A DNA stretch of 64,000 nucleotides from CAXBCP01 sp963977005 (GCA_963977005.1 CAXBMQ010000006.1:62001-126000); one strand, 5' to 3'. Shown: positions 17,029-25,370, counted from the first letter of the stretch. The notes: generated by a model not told the origin, from the letters alone. Numbers and translations are program-made.

Positions 17029-17583
17029 ATGAGAAACTTTATGCACTGGCTGGCGACAGCCGCCACCCTCACCTTCACCGTGCCGGTTCAGGGCGCGCAG
17101 AACGACCCGCGGCTTGAGCCGCTTTTTGCCGAGCTTGCGAACGCGCAGACCCCCGAAGACGCGGCGCCCATCGAACAGACGATCTGGAAAATCTGGCTGC
17201 TGTCGGGCAACGGCGCGGTCGATGCGAACATGCTGCGCGGACTGCAGGCGATGGGGGCCGGCGACAACGAAGCGGCGCTGGAACATTTCACCCGGGTGGT
17301 CGAGGCGTCGCCCGACTTTGCCGAGGGATGGAACAAGCGCGCCACGGCGAACTATCTGCTGGGCCGGTTCGATGCGTCGGTCATCGATATCCAGAAAACC
17401 CTGGCGCTGGAGCCCCGCCATTTCGGGGCGCTGTCGGGCCTTGCGCTCATCAACCTGGCGCTCGACCGGGAGCGCGAGGCGCTCAAGGCCTTCGAGGCCG
17501 CGATGCGGGTCCATCCGAACCTGCCGGGCGCGCAGACCCACATCCGCGAATTACGCGAAAAGATCCGCGGCAAGGGTATTTAG
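17029..17583 (+). CDS. Exported tetratricopeptide-repeat protein
   Basis: A 184-residue protein with a signal peptide (MHWLATAATLTFTVPVQGAQ) and at least three TPR-like helix pairs from residue ~75: NEAALEHFTRVVEASPDFAEGW, the following FDASVIDIQKTLALEPRHFG and REALKAFEAAMRVHPNL (each shown in part). It is probably periplasmic and a protein-protein scaffold. It follows glcF by 44 bases with AGAGGAAAAGACAG between, so it may be part of that operon, but nothing ties it to glycolate oxidation. Confidence 0.8.
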   Translation: MRNFMHWLATAATLTFTVPVQGAQNDPRLEPLFAELANAQTPEDAAPIEQTIWKIWLLSGNGAVDANMLRGLQAMGAGDNEAALEHFTRVVEASPDFAEGWNKRATANYLLGRFDASVIDIQKTLALEPRHFGALSGLALINLALDREREALKAFEAAMRVHPNLPGAQTHIRELREKIRGKGI

Positions 17584-17645
17584 AACGACACAGGCCACGG
17601 GATCGGGGCCGGAAAATTCCGCGTGCTATTTGTTGAAAGGGGCCG

Positions 17646-19355
17646 ATGGCACAGACATCTCTGGACGTCGTTGCAATGATCACGGGTCTCGGCGGCGGGC
17701 TGGCGCTGTTCATATACGGCATGCGCAAGATGACCGAGGCGCTGAAAACCGTCGCCGGTGCCGGGCTTAAAGACATCCTCGCGACCCTGACGACGAACAG
17801 ATTTACCGGCGCGCTGTCCGGCGCCCTGATTACGGCGGTTATTCAGTCGTCGTCGGTGACGACCGTTATGGTGGTGGGGTTCGTCAGCGCCGGGCTCATG
17901 ACGTTCACCCAATCCGTGGGGGTGATCCTGGGCGCGAATATGGGGACGACTATTACCGCCCAGATCATCGCGTTTCAGGTTGCCAAGTATTCGCTGATCA
18001 TGATTGCCCTCGGGTTTCTGGTCGAGCTCCTGGCGCGGAGCCAGCGCGTCCGGCATTACGGAATAGCACTGATGGGTCTCGGCTTGCTGTTTTTCGGCAT
18101 GGAACTGATGAGCAATGCGTCGGCGCCGCTGCGTAGCTATGCACCTTTTATCGAAGCGATGCAGGATCTGCGCAACCCGGCTATGGGGGTGCTCGCCGGA
18201 TTCCTGTTCACCGCGGTCGTGCAGTCGTCCTCCGCGACGACGGGTGTGGTGATCGTCCTGGGCGCGCAGGGGTTTATCCCGCTCGAAGCGGGAATTGCCC
18301 TGATCCTCGGGGCCAATATCGGCACCTGCGTCACCGCCATTCTGTCGGCGCTCGGCCGGCCGCGGGAAGCGGTGAAGGCCGCCGCCGTCCACGTTGTGTT
18401 CAATCTGGCCGGGGTCCTGCTCTGGATCTGGTTTATTCCCTATTTTGCCGACCTCGTACGCGCGGTGTCCCCGGCGGCGGTTCATCTTGCAGGTGCCGAA
18501 CGGCTCGCTGCCGATGTCCCCCGCCAGATCGCCAATGCGCATACGATTTTCAATCTGGCGAACCTGATCCTGTTTATCGGATTTGCCGGCGCCTTCGCGA
18601 ACCTCGTCGAACGTATCGTGCCCCGGACGCGGCGCCTGCCGGCCGGCGAAGGTCAACCGGTTCATCTGGACGACCTGTATCTGGATCAACCGGCCCTGGC
18701 GCTTGACCATGCGAAACTGGAACTCGCGCGGCTGGCCGGGCTTGCCAATCGGATGGTTTCAGGCGCGTTTCCCGCCTCGATTTCCGGCGGCGACCGGGAA
18801 CTGAACGCGCTGCGCGAAAGCGACGACGACGTGGACAGCCTGCACGGGGCGATCCTGATGTATCTCGGACAATTGTCCCTGCGCGATCTGGTCGAACCTC
18901 AGCCGCATCGGATTCAGGAATATATCGGCGTCGCAAATTCTCTTGAAAACGTCGGCGACGTGGTCGAGTCGGGTTTCGTGCCGCTCGGATACAGAAGGCT
19001 GGAACTCGGTGTTCAATACGGTGAAGATACGCGCGACCTCCTGCGGCAACTGTTTGAAAAAGCGTCAGGCGAATTCGACAGATCGATCAGGTCGTTCATC
19101 GAAGAAGACCTGGAAGCCGCCGATGCCGTGGTGCGGTCAAAGGAATCGTTCAACAACCTGGCCGACAAGGCCCGAATCCAGATTTCGCTGGCGCTCAGCC
19201 GGGGAAGCGAAAAGGGCCTCGACGAATACAGACTCGCCATCGAGCATGTCGAGAACCTGAAGAGAATACACGGTCTGGCGCGGCAGATTTCGCGCGTCAG
19301 CCTGGTCGCATACGTTCAGGGAAGCGAGGACAGCGAAAACCTGGCGACCGACTGA
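17646..19355 (+). CDS. Na/Pi cotransporter family protein with C-terminal PhoU-like domain
   Basis: An inner-membrane sodium-phosphate symporter-like protein, 569 residues. The two inverted Na/Pi repeats carry the signature QSSSVTTVMVV (near residue 75) and QSSSATTGVVIVLG (near 200), each with a GANMGTT or GANIGTC partner motif. The last ~220 residues are soluble helices resembling PhoU. The family imports or exports phosphate; the helical tail may gate it. It ends 5 bases before the convergent pyruvate kinase stop, and a small GGGG/CCCC stem lies between them. Confidence 0.9.
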   Translation: MAQTSLDVVAMITGLGGGLALFIYGMRKMTEALKTVAGAGLKDILATLTTNRFTGALSGALITAVIQSSSVTTVMVVGFVSAGLMTFTQSVGVILGANMGTTITAQIIAFQVAKYSLIMIALGFLVELLARSQRVRHYGIALMGLGLLFFGMELMSNASAPLRSYAPFIEAMQDLRNPAMGVLAGFLFTAVVQSSSATTGVVIVLGAQGFIPLEAGIALILGANIGTCVTAILSALGRPREAVKAAAVHVVFNLAGVLLWIWFIPYFADLVRAVSPAAVHLAGAERLAADVPRQIANAHTIFNLANLILFIGFAGAFANLVERIVPRTRRLPAGEGQPVHLDDLYLDQPALALDHAKLELARLAGLANRMVSGAFPASISGGDRELNALRESDDDVDSLHGAILMYLGQLSLRDLVEPQPHRIQEYIGVANSLENVGDVVESGFVPLGYRRLELGVQYGEDTRDLLRQLFEKASGEFDRSIRSFIEEDLEAADAVVRSKESFNNLADKARIQISLALSRGSEKGLDEYRLAIEHVENLKRIHGLARQISRVSLVAYVQGSEDSENLATD

Positions 19356-19360
19356 GGGGG

Positions 19361-20779
19361 TTAGTCCCCGACCCAGGCGATCCGCAGGATATTCGTCGCC
19401 CCCGGGGTTCCGAACGGCACCCCCGCCGTCACCACCAGGCGGTCGCCCTTGCGGGCAAGATCTTCGCTCAGCGCGATACGGCAGGCCTTGTTGATCATGT
19501 CCGAGAAATTGCGGACGTCGCGGGTGATCACGCCGTGCACACCCCAGGCCAGCACCAGACGACGCGCCGTTGCGGTGCTTTCCGTGAGGCACAGGATCGG
19601 CACGTCGGGGCGCTCGCGGGCGGCGCGGAGCGTGGTCGACCCCGAAGTCGTATAGGTCACGATCACGGCCGCGCCGATGGTTTCGGCCACCTGCCGGGCG
19701 GCGGCGGTGATCGCGTCCGGCGCCGTATTTTCGGGGTCCGGGTGGCTGGTTTCCATGATCGCGCGATAGGCTTCGTCGCGTTCGACGCGCGCGATAATAC
19801 GATCCATGATCGCCACCGCTTCGAACGGATACTGTCCGGCAGCCGTTTCGGCCGACAGCATCACCGCATCGGCGCCGTCATAGATCGCCGTTGCGACGTC
19901 GGACGCTTCGGCCCGCGTCGGCGCCGGGGCGGAGATCATCGATTCCAGCATCTGGGTGGCGACAACTACCGGCTTTCCGGCTTCGCGGCAGCGGCGGACA
20001 ATCTGTTTCTGCAGGCTCGGCACGTCCTCCGGCGGCAGTTCGACACCCAGATCGCCGCGCGCCACCATGACGGCGTCCGACAGGGTGATGATTTCGTCCA
20101 GCCGGTCGATCGCCGCGGGCTTTTCAAGCTTGGACAGCACGGCCGCGCGGCCCTGGATGATCTTGCGCGCCTCCGCCACGTCCTCGGGGCGCTGAACGAA
20201 GGACAGGGCGACCCAGTCGACGCCGATCGACAGCGCGAAGTCGAGATCGGTGCGGTCCTTGTCGGTCATTGCCGCCAGCGGCAGGACCGCTTTCGGCACG
20301 TTGACGCCTTTCCGGTCGCTCAGGCGGCCGCCGGCCTCTACGACGGTCTTCGCGAAACCGTCTCCCGTCTCGGTCACCCGCAGGCGGATTTTGCCGTCAT
20401 CGAGCAGCAGCTCCGTGTCTTCCCGCAAAGCTGCGAATATTTCCGGATGCGGCAGCGGTGCGCGGGTGTCGTCGCCGGTGGCGTCGTCCAGATCCAGCCG
20501 GAAAGCCTGTCCCTTTTCGAGCATGACGCCGCCATCGGCCATGGTCCCGACCCGAAGTTTCGGGCCCTGCAGGTCGGCGAGCACGGCGATAGGGCGCTCG
20601 AATTTCTTTTCCGCTGCACGGATGGCATCGAGCCGGGCCTTGTGCTCGGCATGTTCGCCATGGCTGAAATTGAGGCGAAAGACATCCGCGCCGGTTTCGA
20701 ACAGTTTTTCGATTTCTGCGGCGCTGCCGGTCGCGGGGCCGAGCGTCGCAACGATTTTGGCACGGCGGTTTCGTTTCAT
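19361..20779 (-). CDS. pyk: Pyruvate kinase
   Basis: Cytosolic glycolytic enzyme converting phosphoenolpyruvate and ADP to pyruvate and ATP; 472 residues. Signatures: KIVATLGPATG at the N-terminus, RLNFSHGEH, the catalytic lysine in LSKLEKPAAIDRLDEI, MVARGDLGVELP, and VVVATQMLESM with APTRAEASDVATAI. The C-terminal allosteric domain is present. The ATG at 20779 (MKRNRRAKIV) matches the family start; twelve in-frame residues upstream are unlikely to be used. It is last in a three-gene run with glycerate kinase, so glycerate is phosphorylated and funnelled toward pyruvate by co-expressed genes. Confidence 0.95.
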   Translation of the reverse strand: MKRNRRAKIVATLGPATGSAAEIEKLFETGADVFRLNFSHGEHAEHKARLDAIRAAEKKFERPIAVLADLQGPKLRVGTMADGGVMLEKGQAFRLDLDDATGDDTRAPLPHPEIFAALREDTELLLDDGKIRLRVTETGDGFAKTVVEAGGRLSDRKGVNVPKAVLPLAAMTDKDRTDLDFALSIGVDWVALSFVQRPEDVAEARKIIQGRAAVLSKLEKPAAIDRLDEIITLSDAVMVARGDLGVELPPEDVPSLQKQIVRRCREAGKPVVVATQMLESMISAPAPTRAEASDVATAIYDGADAVMLSAETAAGQYPFEAVAIMDRIIARVERDEAYRAIMETSHPDPENTAPDAITAAARQVAETIGAAVIVTYTTSGSTTLRAARERPDVPILCLTESTATARRLVLAWGVHGVITRDVRNFSDMINKACRIALSEDLARKGDRLVVTAGVPFGTPGATNILRIAWVGD

Positions 20780-20801
20780 GACCGCTTTATAGAACAGCGG
20801 A

Positions 20802-22079
20802 TCAACCTTCGCCACCGCCGATCGGGTCCGATACGCATATCGCGCGGAAATCGTTCACGTTGGTGCGGGTCGGGCCGGTCACGATCAGGTCGCCGAGCCG
20901 GTCGAAGAAGGTATAACTGTCGTGCCCGCGCAGCATCGCCTCCGCGTCGAGACCGAGGGCGGCGGCGCGCATCAGCGTATCCGGTCCGATGCATGCGCCG
21001 GCGGCGTCTTCGGTGCCGTCGATCCCGTCCGTGTCGCAGGCAAGCGCGGATATGCCGGGCGCGCCGTCCAGCGCGATCGCCAGCGCCAGCAGGTATTCGC
21101 AGTTGCGCCCGCCGCGGCCCGGCGGCGCGTCGGACGCCTCTACCGTTACCGTGGTTTCGCCGCCGGACAGGATGACGCCAGGGCGCGCGGCGAGCGCCAT
21201 CCGGGCATGATCGGCAGCGAGATCGCGGGCCTCGCCCTCGAGATCGTCGCCCAGCAGGACGGGGGCAAGACCGGATGCGCGCGCCGCTTCCGCCGCCGCG
21301 ATTTGCGCATCTGCGGGTCGCGCGATCAGGCGGAATGTGCCGGTTGCGAGAACCGGGTCGTCGGGCTTGATCGATTCCCACCTGCCGTCCGACAGCGCCG
21401 AGACGGCGGTTTCCGGCAGCTCGATACCGCGTTTTGCGGCGATGGCCAGGGCGTCGGCGCAGGTGGTCGGATCGCCCACGGTGGGGCCCGAGCCGATCAC
21501 GGCCGGGTCGTCTCCCGGCACGTCCGAGATCGCCAGCGTCGCGACGTGGGCCGGGTATGCCGCCGCCGCAAGGCGCCCGCCCTTGATCGCCGACAGGTGC
21601 TTGCGGACACAGTTCATCTCGTCGATCGGCGCGCCGGAGTGCAGCAAGGCGCGGCTCACGGCCTGTTTCTCATCAAGCGACAGACCGGCTGCCGGTTCGA
21701 CCAGCAGGGCCGATGCGCCGCCCGACATCAGACACAGCAGAAGGTCGTCCTGTGTCAGCGCCGCCGCCAGTTCCAGAAACCGCTCAGACGCCGCGCGTCC
21801 GGCCGCATCGGGTAGTGGATGGCCTGCTTCGATGATTTCTATATTGGCGCAGTCGACGCCGTGGCCGTACCGGGTGACCGCCAGCCCCGAAAGGTCGCCC
21901 GGCCAGTGCCGTTCGACCGCCCGTGCCATGGATGCGGCTGCCTTGCCCGCGGCAAGCACCAGCGTACGCCCCCGCGGCGGGTCGGGCAGATGCGGCGCCA
22001 GAACCTTCGCCGGGTCGGCGGCCGCGACGGCGGCGTCGAACAGCCGGCGCAGGATCTCTCGTTGGGATTGTGCACTCAT
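20802..22079 (-). CDS. Glycerate 2-kinase (MOFRL family, GckA/TtuD type)
   Basis: A 425-residue ATP-dependent kinase that makes 2-phosphoglycerate from D-glycerate. The N-terminal DUF4147 domain shows LVLAAGKAAASMARA, CLMSGGASALL and VRKHLSAIKGGRLA. The C-terminal MOFRL domain shows LSGGETTVTV, GRGGRNCEYLLALA and ALACDTDGIDG. Its ATG overlaps the stop of the upstream exporter gene (ATGA), and pyruvate kinase starts 22 bases after its stop. With glcDEF nearby on the other strand it fits the glycolate - glyoxylate - glycerate route, although the two intermediate enzymes are not here. Confidence 0.92.
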   Translation of the reverse strand: MSAQSQREILRRLFDAAVAAADPAKVLAPHLPDPPRGRTLVLAAGKAAASMARAVERHWPGDLSGLAVTRYGHGVDCANIEIIEAGHPLPDAAGRAASERFLELAAALTQDDLLLCLMSGGASALLVEPAAGLSLDEKQAVSRALLHSGAPIDEMNCVRKHLSAIKGGRLAAAAYPAHVATLAISDVPGDDPAVIGSGPTVGDPTTCADALAIAAKRGIELPETAVSALSDGRWESIKPDDPVLATGTFRLIARPADAQIAAAEAARASGLAPVLLGDDLEGEARDLAADHARMALAARPGVILSGGETTVTVEASDAPPGRGGRNCEYLLALAIALDGAPGISALACDTDGIDGTEDAAGACIGPDTLMRAAALGLDAEAMLRGHDSYTFFDRLGDLIVTGPTRTNVNDFRAICVSDPIGGGEG

Positions 22080-22996
22080 CGGCGGATACTGCCCCGGCGG
22101 GCGAGCATGATCCCGGCAAGCACAATCACCGCGCCGATCCCCTGCTGCAGGCCGATATGTTCGCCGAACAGCGCCCAGGCGACGAGGGCGGCGGTGACCG
22201 GCTGTACCAGCAGGCTGACGGAGGCGAAGGCCACCGGCAGATGCGCCAGCGCCCAGGCGATCAGTCCCTGTCCGAAGACCTGCGGCCCGGCGGCCAGCGC
22301 GAGCAGGAATCCCCACCCCGCAAGCGTGACCGGCAGCAGCTCTTCGCCGCTGGCAAGTGCCACGGGCAGCATCGCGAGCGCGCTCGCCGGGATTGCGTAT
22401 TTCATGATCGTCACGGTGGAGAACCGCCTGCGCAGCCGTTCGACCGACATCTGGTAGGCGGCATAGAACACGGCGGTCAGGACACCCAGCAGGTCGCCGA
22501 TAAAATGATCCTCGCTGAGTGACAGGCTTGCCCGCGACAGGATGAACACGCCGGTCATCGCCGCGGCCAGCCCGACCAGATAGGTGCCGGTCACCCGGGT
22601 GCGGAACAGCAGCCAGCCGCCCAGGACGACGAAAACCGGCGCGACGTTGGCCAGCAGGGTCGAATTCGCCACCGTGGTCATCTGGATAGAGTAGTGCCAG
22701 ACGGCGACGTCGGCGGCGAGATAGACCCCCGCCATGGCGATGAGCGCGAAATCGCGCAGGCTTTTCGGGCGTTCCGACCCTTCCGCCTCCTGCGCGCGCG
22801 GCAGGGTCGCGGCGATCGCCCAGTAGAGCGGGATCGCCAGCAGAAACCGGTGGAACCCGGTCGCGCTCGGCCCGAGTTCGCTGAGGCGCACCAGGATCGG
22901 GGCAAAGGCGATCGTGACCGCACCGACGAACAGGGCGAGGATCGCGATGCGTTCGGTGCGCAACCGGGTATCGGCGGAGGAAGAGGACACGGCCAT
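22076..22996 (-). CDS. EamA/DMT family transporter
   Basis: A 306-residue inner-membrane protein of the drug/metabolite transporter superfamily with about ten hydrophobic helices arranged as two EamA repeats (one in residues ~15-145, one ~155-300). The second half ends in LFGEHIGLQQGIGAVIVLAGIML, a classic EamA tail. It overlaps the glycerate kinase start by four bases, so it is translationally coupled to it. The substrate is unknown; an organic acid or amino acid is likely from the context but unproven. Confidence 0.88.
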   Translation of the reverse strand: MAVSSSSADTRLRTERIAILALFVGAVTIAFAPILVRLSELGPSATGFHRFLLAIPLYWAIAATLPRAQEAEGSERPKSLRDFALIAMAGVYLAADVAVWHYSIQMTTVANSTLLANVAPVFVVLGGWLLFRTRVTGTYLVGLAAAMTGVFILSRASLSLSEDHFIGDLLGVLTAVFYAAYQMSVERLRRRFSTVTIMKYAIPASALAMLPVALASGEELLPVTLAGWGFLLALAAGPQVFGQGLIAWALAHLPVAFASVSLLVQPVTAALVAWALFGEHIGLQQGIGAVIVLAGIMLARRGSIRR

Positions 22997-23107
22997 GGTA
23001 TCGCCTTATATCGTCTGGCGACGGTGCCTCCAACGCATGAATGCGGTTTTGCATGCGGCCGCATTCCGCCCTATATCAACGGCACACACCGAACGGAGGA
23101 AAACACC

Positions 23108-23404
23108 ATGGATGACCAGACCCGCATTGAACTCGAAGCCGCCGCTTTCCGCAGCCTTGTCGATCACCTGCGCGAACGCACCGACGTTCAGAATATCGAC
23201 CTGATGAACCTGTCGGGTTTCTGCCGCAACTGTCTCAGCCGCTGGTACCAGGAAGCGGCGAACGAGAAGGGCATCGACATGGACAAGGATGCCGCCCGCG
23301 AGATCGTCTACGGCATGCCGTTCGCCGAATGGCGCGACAAGTATCAGGCCGAGGCGACCCCGGAACAGAAAGCGCAGTTCGCCGAGGCGAACAAGGGACA
23401 CTGA
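23108..23404 (+). CDS. DUF1244 family protein
   Basis: A 98-residue cytosolic protein of the alphaproteobacterial DUF1244 family. The hallmark is LMNLSGFCRNCLSRWYQEAA near residue 42, with two close cysteines, then IVYGMPFAEWRDKYQ. Function unknown. It starts with ATG after GGAGG and stands upstream of gapR, separated by a long hairpin. Confidence 0.88.
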   Translation: MDDQTRIELEAAAFRSLVDHLRERTDVQNIDLMNLSGFCRNCLSRWYQEAANEKGIDMDKDAAREIVYGMPFAEWRDKYQAEATPEQKAQFAEANKGH

Positions 23405-23414
23405 CCCCGGATTC

Positions 23415-23444
23415 TTTCGGGAAAACGAGAGTTTTCCCCCGAAA
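23415..23444. repeat. Long inverted repeat between DUF1244 and gapR
   Basis: TTTCGGGAAAAC (23415-23426) pairs with GTTTT plus CCCGAAA (23431-23435 and 23438-23444) around GAGA, with a two-base bulge. No T-run follows, so it is not a standard terminator. It may be a transcript 3' stem or a protein site. Confidence 0.6.
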
Positions 23445-23454
23445 AATGCGCTTC

Positions 23455-23463
23455 TGTGGATAA
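23455..23463 (-). promoter_or_regulatory. DnaA box upstream of gapR
   Basis: TGTGGATAA is the exact reverse complement of the consensus TTATCCACA. It lies 85 bases before the gapR start codon, in the presumed promoter region. Whether it is occupied by DnaA is untested. Confidence 0.55.
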
Positions 23464-23547
23464 CCTGGGCGGTCGGATTGTTCCCGATTCGCAGGCCGCC
23501 TCCTAAAGTTCGCGACACATCAAACGGGACAGAGTGGGAGAGTTTTA

Positions 23548-23814
23548 ATGGCTGAAGGTGGCCCCGTCGCGCAGGACCGGCTGAAATCCTTTATCGAGCG
23601 GATCGAACGGCTCGAAGAGGAAAAAGCGGCCCTGATGGCCGATATCAAGGAAGTCTACGCCGAGGCCAAGGGCACCGGTTTCGACGTCAAGACCATGCGC
23701 AAGGTGATCAGCCTGCGCAAAATGGAAGAAAACGACCGTCAGGAAGCCGAATTCCTGCTCGATACGTATCTTTCCGCGCTCGGCATGCTCGACCGGCCGC
23801 TCGCCGCCGAATAA
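23548..23814 (+). CDS. gapR: Nucleoid-associated protein GapR (DUF2312)
   Basis: An 88-residue DNA-binding protein. In Caulobacter, GapR binds AT-rich, overtwisted DNA ahead of replication and transcription and is essential for normal growth. The sequence is a near-textbook match: RIERLEEEKAALMADIKEVY, then EAKGTGFDVKTMRKVISLRK and a helical tail ending LDTYLSALGML. Length equals the family's. The ATG follows GGGAGAG. A single-gene unit, closed by a strong terminator. A DnaA box and GANTC sites (possible CcrM methylation sites) lie upstream, which would fit cell-cycle control. Confidence 0.95.
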   Translation: MAEGGPVAQDRLKSFIERIERLEEEKAALMADIKEVYAEAKGTGFDVKTMRKVISLRKMEENDRQEAEFLLDTYLSALGMLDRPLAAE

Positions 23815-23833
23815 GTCGTTCCTTACCGAATAG

Positions 23834-23862
23834 AAAAGGCCGGTCACTGACCGGCCTTTTTT
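23834..23862 (+). terminator. Intrinsic terminator of gapR
   Basis: AAAAGGCCGGTCA is followed by TGACCGGCCTTTT, a perfect palindrome with only a two-base centre, then more T. It works in both directions. Confidence 0.9.
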
Positions 23863-23906
23863 GTGTCGTTTATCGTAGCCCGAATATGCAGACGATCAAA
23901 TCATCC

Positions 23907-23997
23907 TGTCACCCCGGATTTATTCCGGGGTCCAGCCTTTTTGCTTCGATACTGGATTCCGGCACATTCTGGATCCCGGCACAGGGCCGGGATGACA
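23907..23997. repeat. Intergenic palindromic element, copy 2 (TIRs TGTCAcCCCGG)
   Basis: A 91-base element with ends TGTCACCCCGG (23907-23917) and CCGGGATGACA (23987-23997), inverted copies with one mismatch. Inside are hairpins ACCCCGGA/TCCGGGGT (23911-23931) and ATCCCGGC/GCCGGGAT (23973-23993), and a 14-base direct repeat CTGGATTCCGGCAC / CTGGATCCCGGCAC. It fills the space between gapR and the SDR and encodes nothing. Confidence 0.8.
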
Positions 23998-24041
23998 TCC
24001 GGTTTTGTGGGGAGGCCGAGGTGTTGGCGGAAGTATCTAAC

Positions 24042-24743
24042 TCAGAACTTCTCCACCCACGGCCGAAGTTCGATCTCCCAGGTCCAGGACGAGCGGTGCT
24101 GGCGATGGACGTGCAGGTAGTCCTTGGCGATCTCGTCGGGCAGCAGCATGGCGTCTTCGCCGCGTTCCGCCGCCCGGGTGTCGCCGGGCCCCTGCAGGAT
24201 GCCGCCGTCGATCACGAAATGCGCGACATGGATATTCTGCGGCTGCAATTCGCGCGCCAGCGACTGGGCGAGACCGCGCAGGCCGAACTTGCCCATCGCG
24301 AAAGAGGACGAGTTCGGATAGCCCTTCACGCTGGCCGACGCGCCGGTCAGCAGGATGGTGCCGCGCTTGCGGGCGATCATCTGTTTGGCGGCGGCCTGGG
24401 CGACAAGGAATCCCCCGAAACAGCTGATCTCGATCGCGGTGCGCACGGCCTCCGGGTCGAGGTCCTGTATCGGGCCGCGGGCGCGGTTCGATGCGTTGTA
24501 GACAACCAGATCGGGTTCGCCGAGATCGGCGGTGACGGCGGCAAAAAGCGCGTCCACCTGTTGCGCATCGACGGCGTCGCAGGCATAGGCCCTGGCCCCG
24601 GTCTCGCTACACAGATCGGCAAGCTTGTCGGTATTGCGCGCCGCGATGGCAACCTTCATGCCCTGTACCGCGAAAAGCCGCGCCAGGGACGCGCTCAGGC
24701 CCTGTCCCGCGCCGACGATCAGCGCTGTTTCCGTATCCGCCAT
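24042..24743 (-). CDS. SDR family NAD(P)-binding protein with atypical active site
   Basis: A 233-residue Rossmann-fold short-chain dehydrogenase. The cofactor loop is GAGQGLS (residues 11-17) and the NNAG region reads VYNASN. The catalytic serine region is LTGASAS (residues 132-138), but the usual YxxxK is FAMGK: the tyrosine position is F148 while K152 is kept. Then GLRGLAQSLARELQPQNIHV follows, typical for a subgroup of alphaproteobacterial SDRs. The missing tyrosine means ordinary hydride chemistry is doubtful; Y142 nearby could stand in. The gene directly follows the BON gene with 33 bases between. Confidence 0.82.
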   Translation of the reverse strand: MADTETALIVGAGQGLSASLARLFAVQGMKVAIAARNTDKLADLCSETGARAYACDAVDAQQVDALFAAVTADLGEPDLVVYNASNRARGPIQDLDPEAVRTAIEISCFGGFLVAQAAAKQMIARKRGTILLTGASASVKGYPNSSSFAMGKFGLRGLAQSLARELQPQNIHVAHFVIDGGILQGPGDTRAAERGEDAMLLPDEIAKDYLHVHRQHRSSWTWEIELRPWVEKF

Positions 24744-24776
24744 TCAAGATTTCCCTTCGGTTCTGATAATTGTCGT

Positions 24777-25370
24777 TTACTGCGCCTTGGGCGGGCGGAC
24801 CCAGGCATGGTTGACCACTTTTTTGACCCGCTCGGTCTTGCGGATCACGTCCAGTACGGTGTTGAGTTCGCGCTGCGAGCGTCCGGCGCCGATCACGTAG
24901 ACCGTGCCGTTGACCGACCGCCAGCGATAGTTGATCGACCGGATATCCTTGGTGCCGAGCAGCAGCACTTTCAGCTTCGTCTCGATCCACAGGTCGTTCG
25001 CGGCCGGACCGATGCCGTAATCGCTGGTGACCTGCAGCTCGTTGATGATGCGTTTGACGCCCTTGACGTTGCGGACCAGGTCGGTTGCACGCTGCTTGTT
25101 CTGTGCGAACTTGACCGTTCCGGTCAGCAGCACCACCCGCTCGTAGACGTCGGTCGAAATTTCGGCGAACAGGTCGCGGTATTGCTCGCCGAGCAAAATC
25201 TCGTTGATATCGAAGGTGATCGCCGTGTCGTCGCGCAGGGTTTCGAGCGAGCGGTCTTCGACCGGTGAGGACGCCACATTGACCAGCCCCGTGGGCTGCG
25301 TGCAGGCGGCGAGAAGACCGATAAGAGCGATTGCCGCGCCGGCGCGGACTTTGGGGGAAAGGCTGATCAA
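24777..25370 (-). CDS. BON domain-containing lipoprotein (TTG start)
   Basis: A 197-residue envelope lipoprotein. A signal peptide ends in LLAACTQP, a lipobox with C at residue ~22. Two BON (bacterial OsmY and nodulation) domains follow: one around ERVVLLTGTVKFAQNKQRA and one around GTVYVIGAGRSQRELNTV. The family is thought to hold or bind phospholipid membranes. The TTG at 25370 is chosen as start because AAGGAG sits 8 bases upstream; a second TTG at 25403 lies further up without such a site. It is transcribed with the SDR gene. Confidence 0.88.
   Translation of the reverse strand: MISLSPKVRAGAAIALIGLLAACTQPTGLVNVASSPVEDRSLETLRDDTAITFDINEILLGEQYRDLFAEISTDVYERVVLLTGTVKFAQNKQRATDLVRNVKGVKRIINELQVTSDYGIGPAANDLWIETKLKVLLLGTKDIRSINYRWRSVNGTVYVIGAGRSQRELNTVLDVIRKTERVKKVVNHAWVRPPKAQ

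Noticed and set aside
22694..23404. N-terminal extension of the DUF1244 gene back to 22694
   Set aside because: The added residues overlap the EamA gene and are low-complexity; the ATG at 23108 has a good ribosome site and the family's start.
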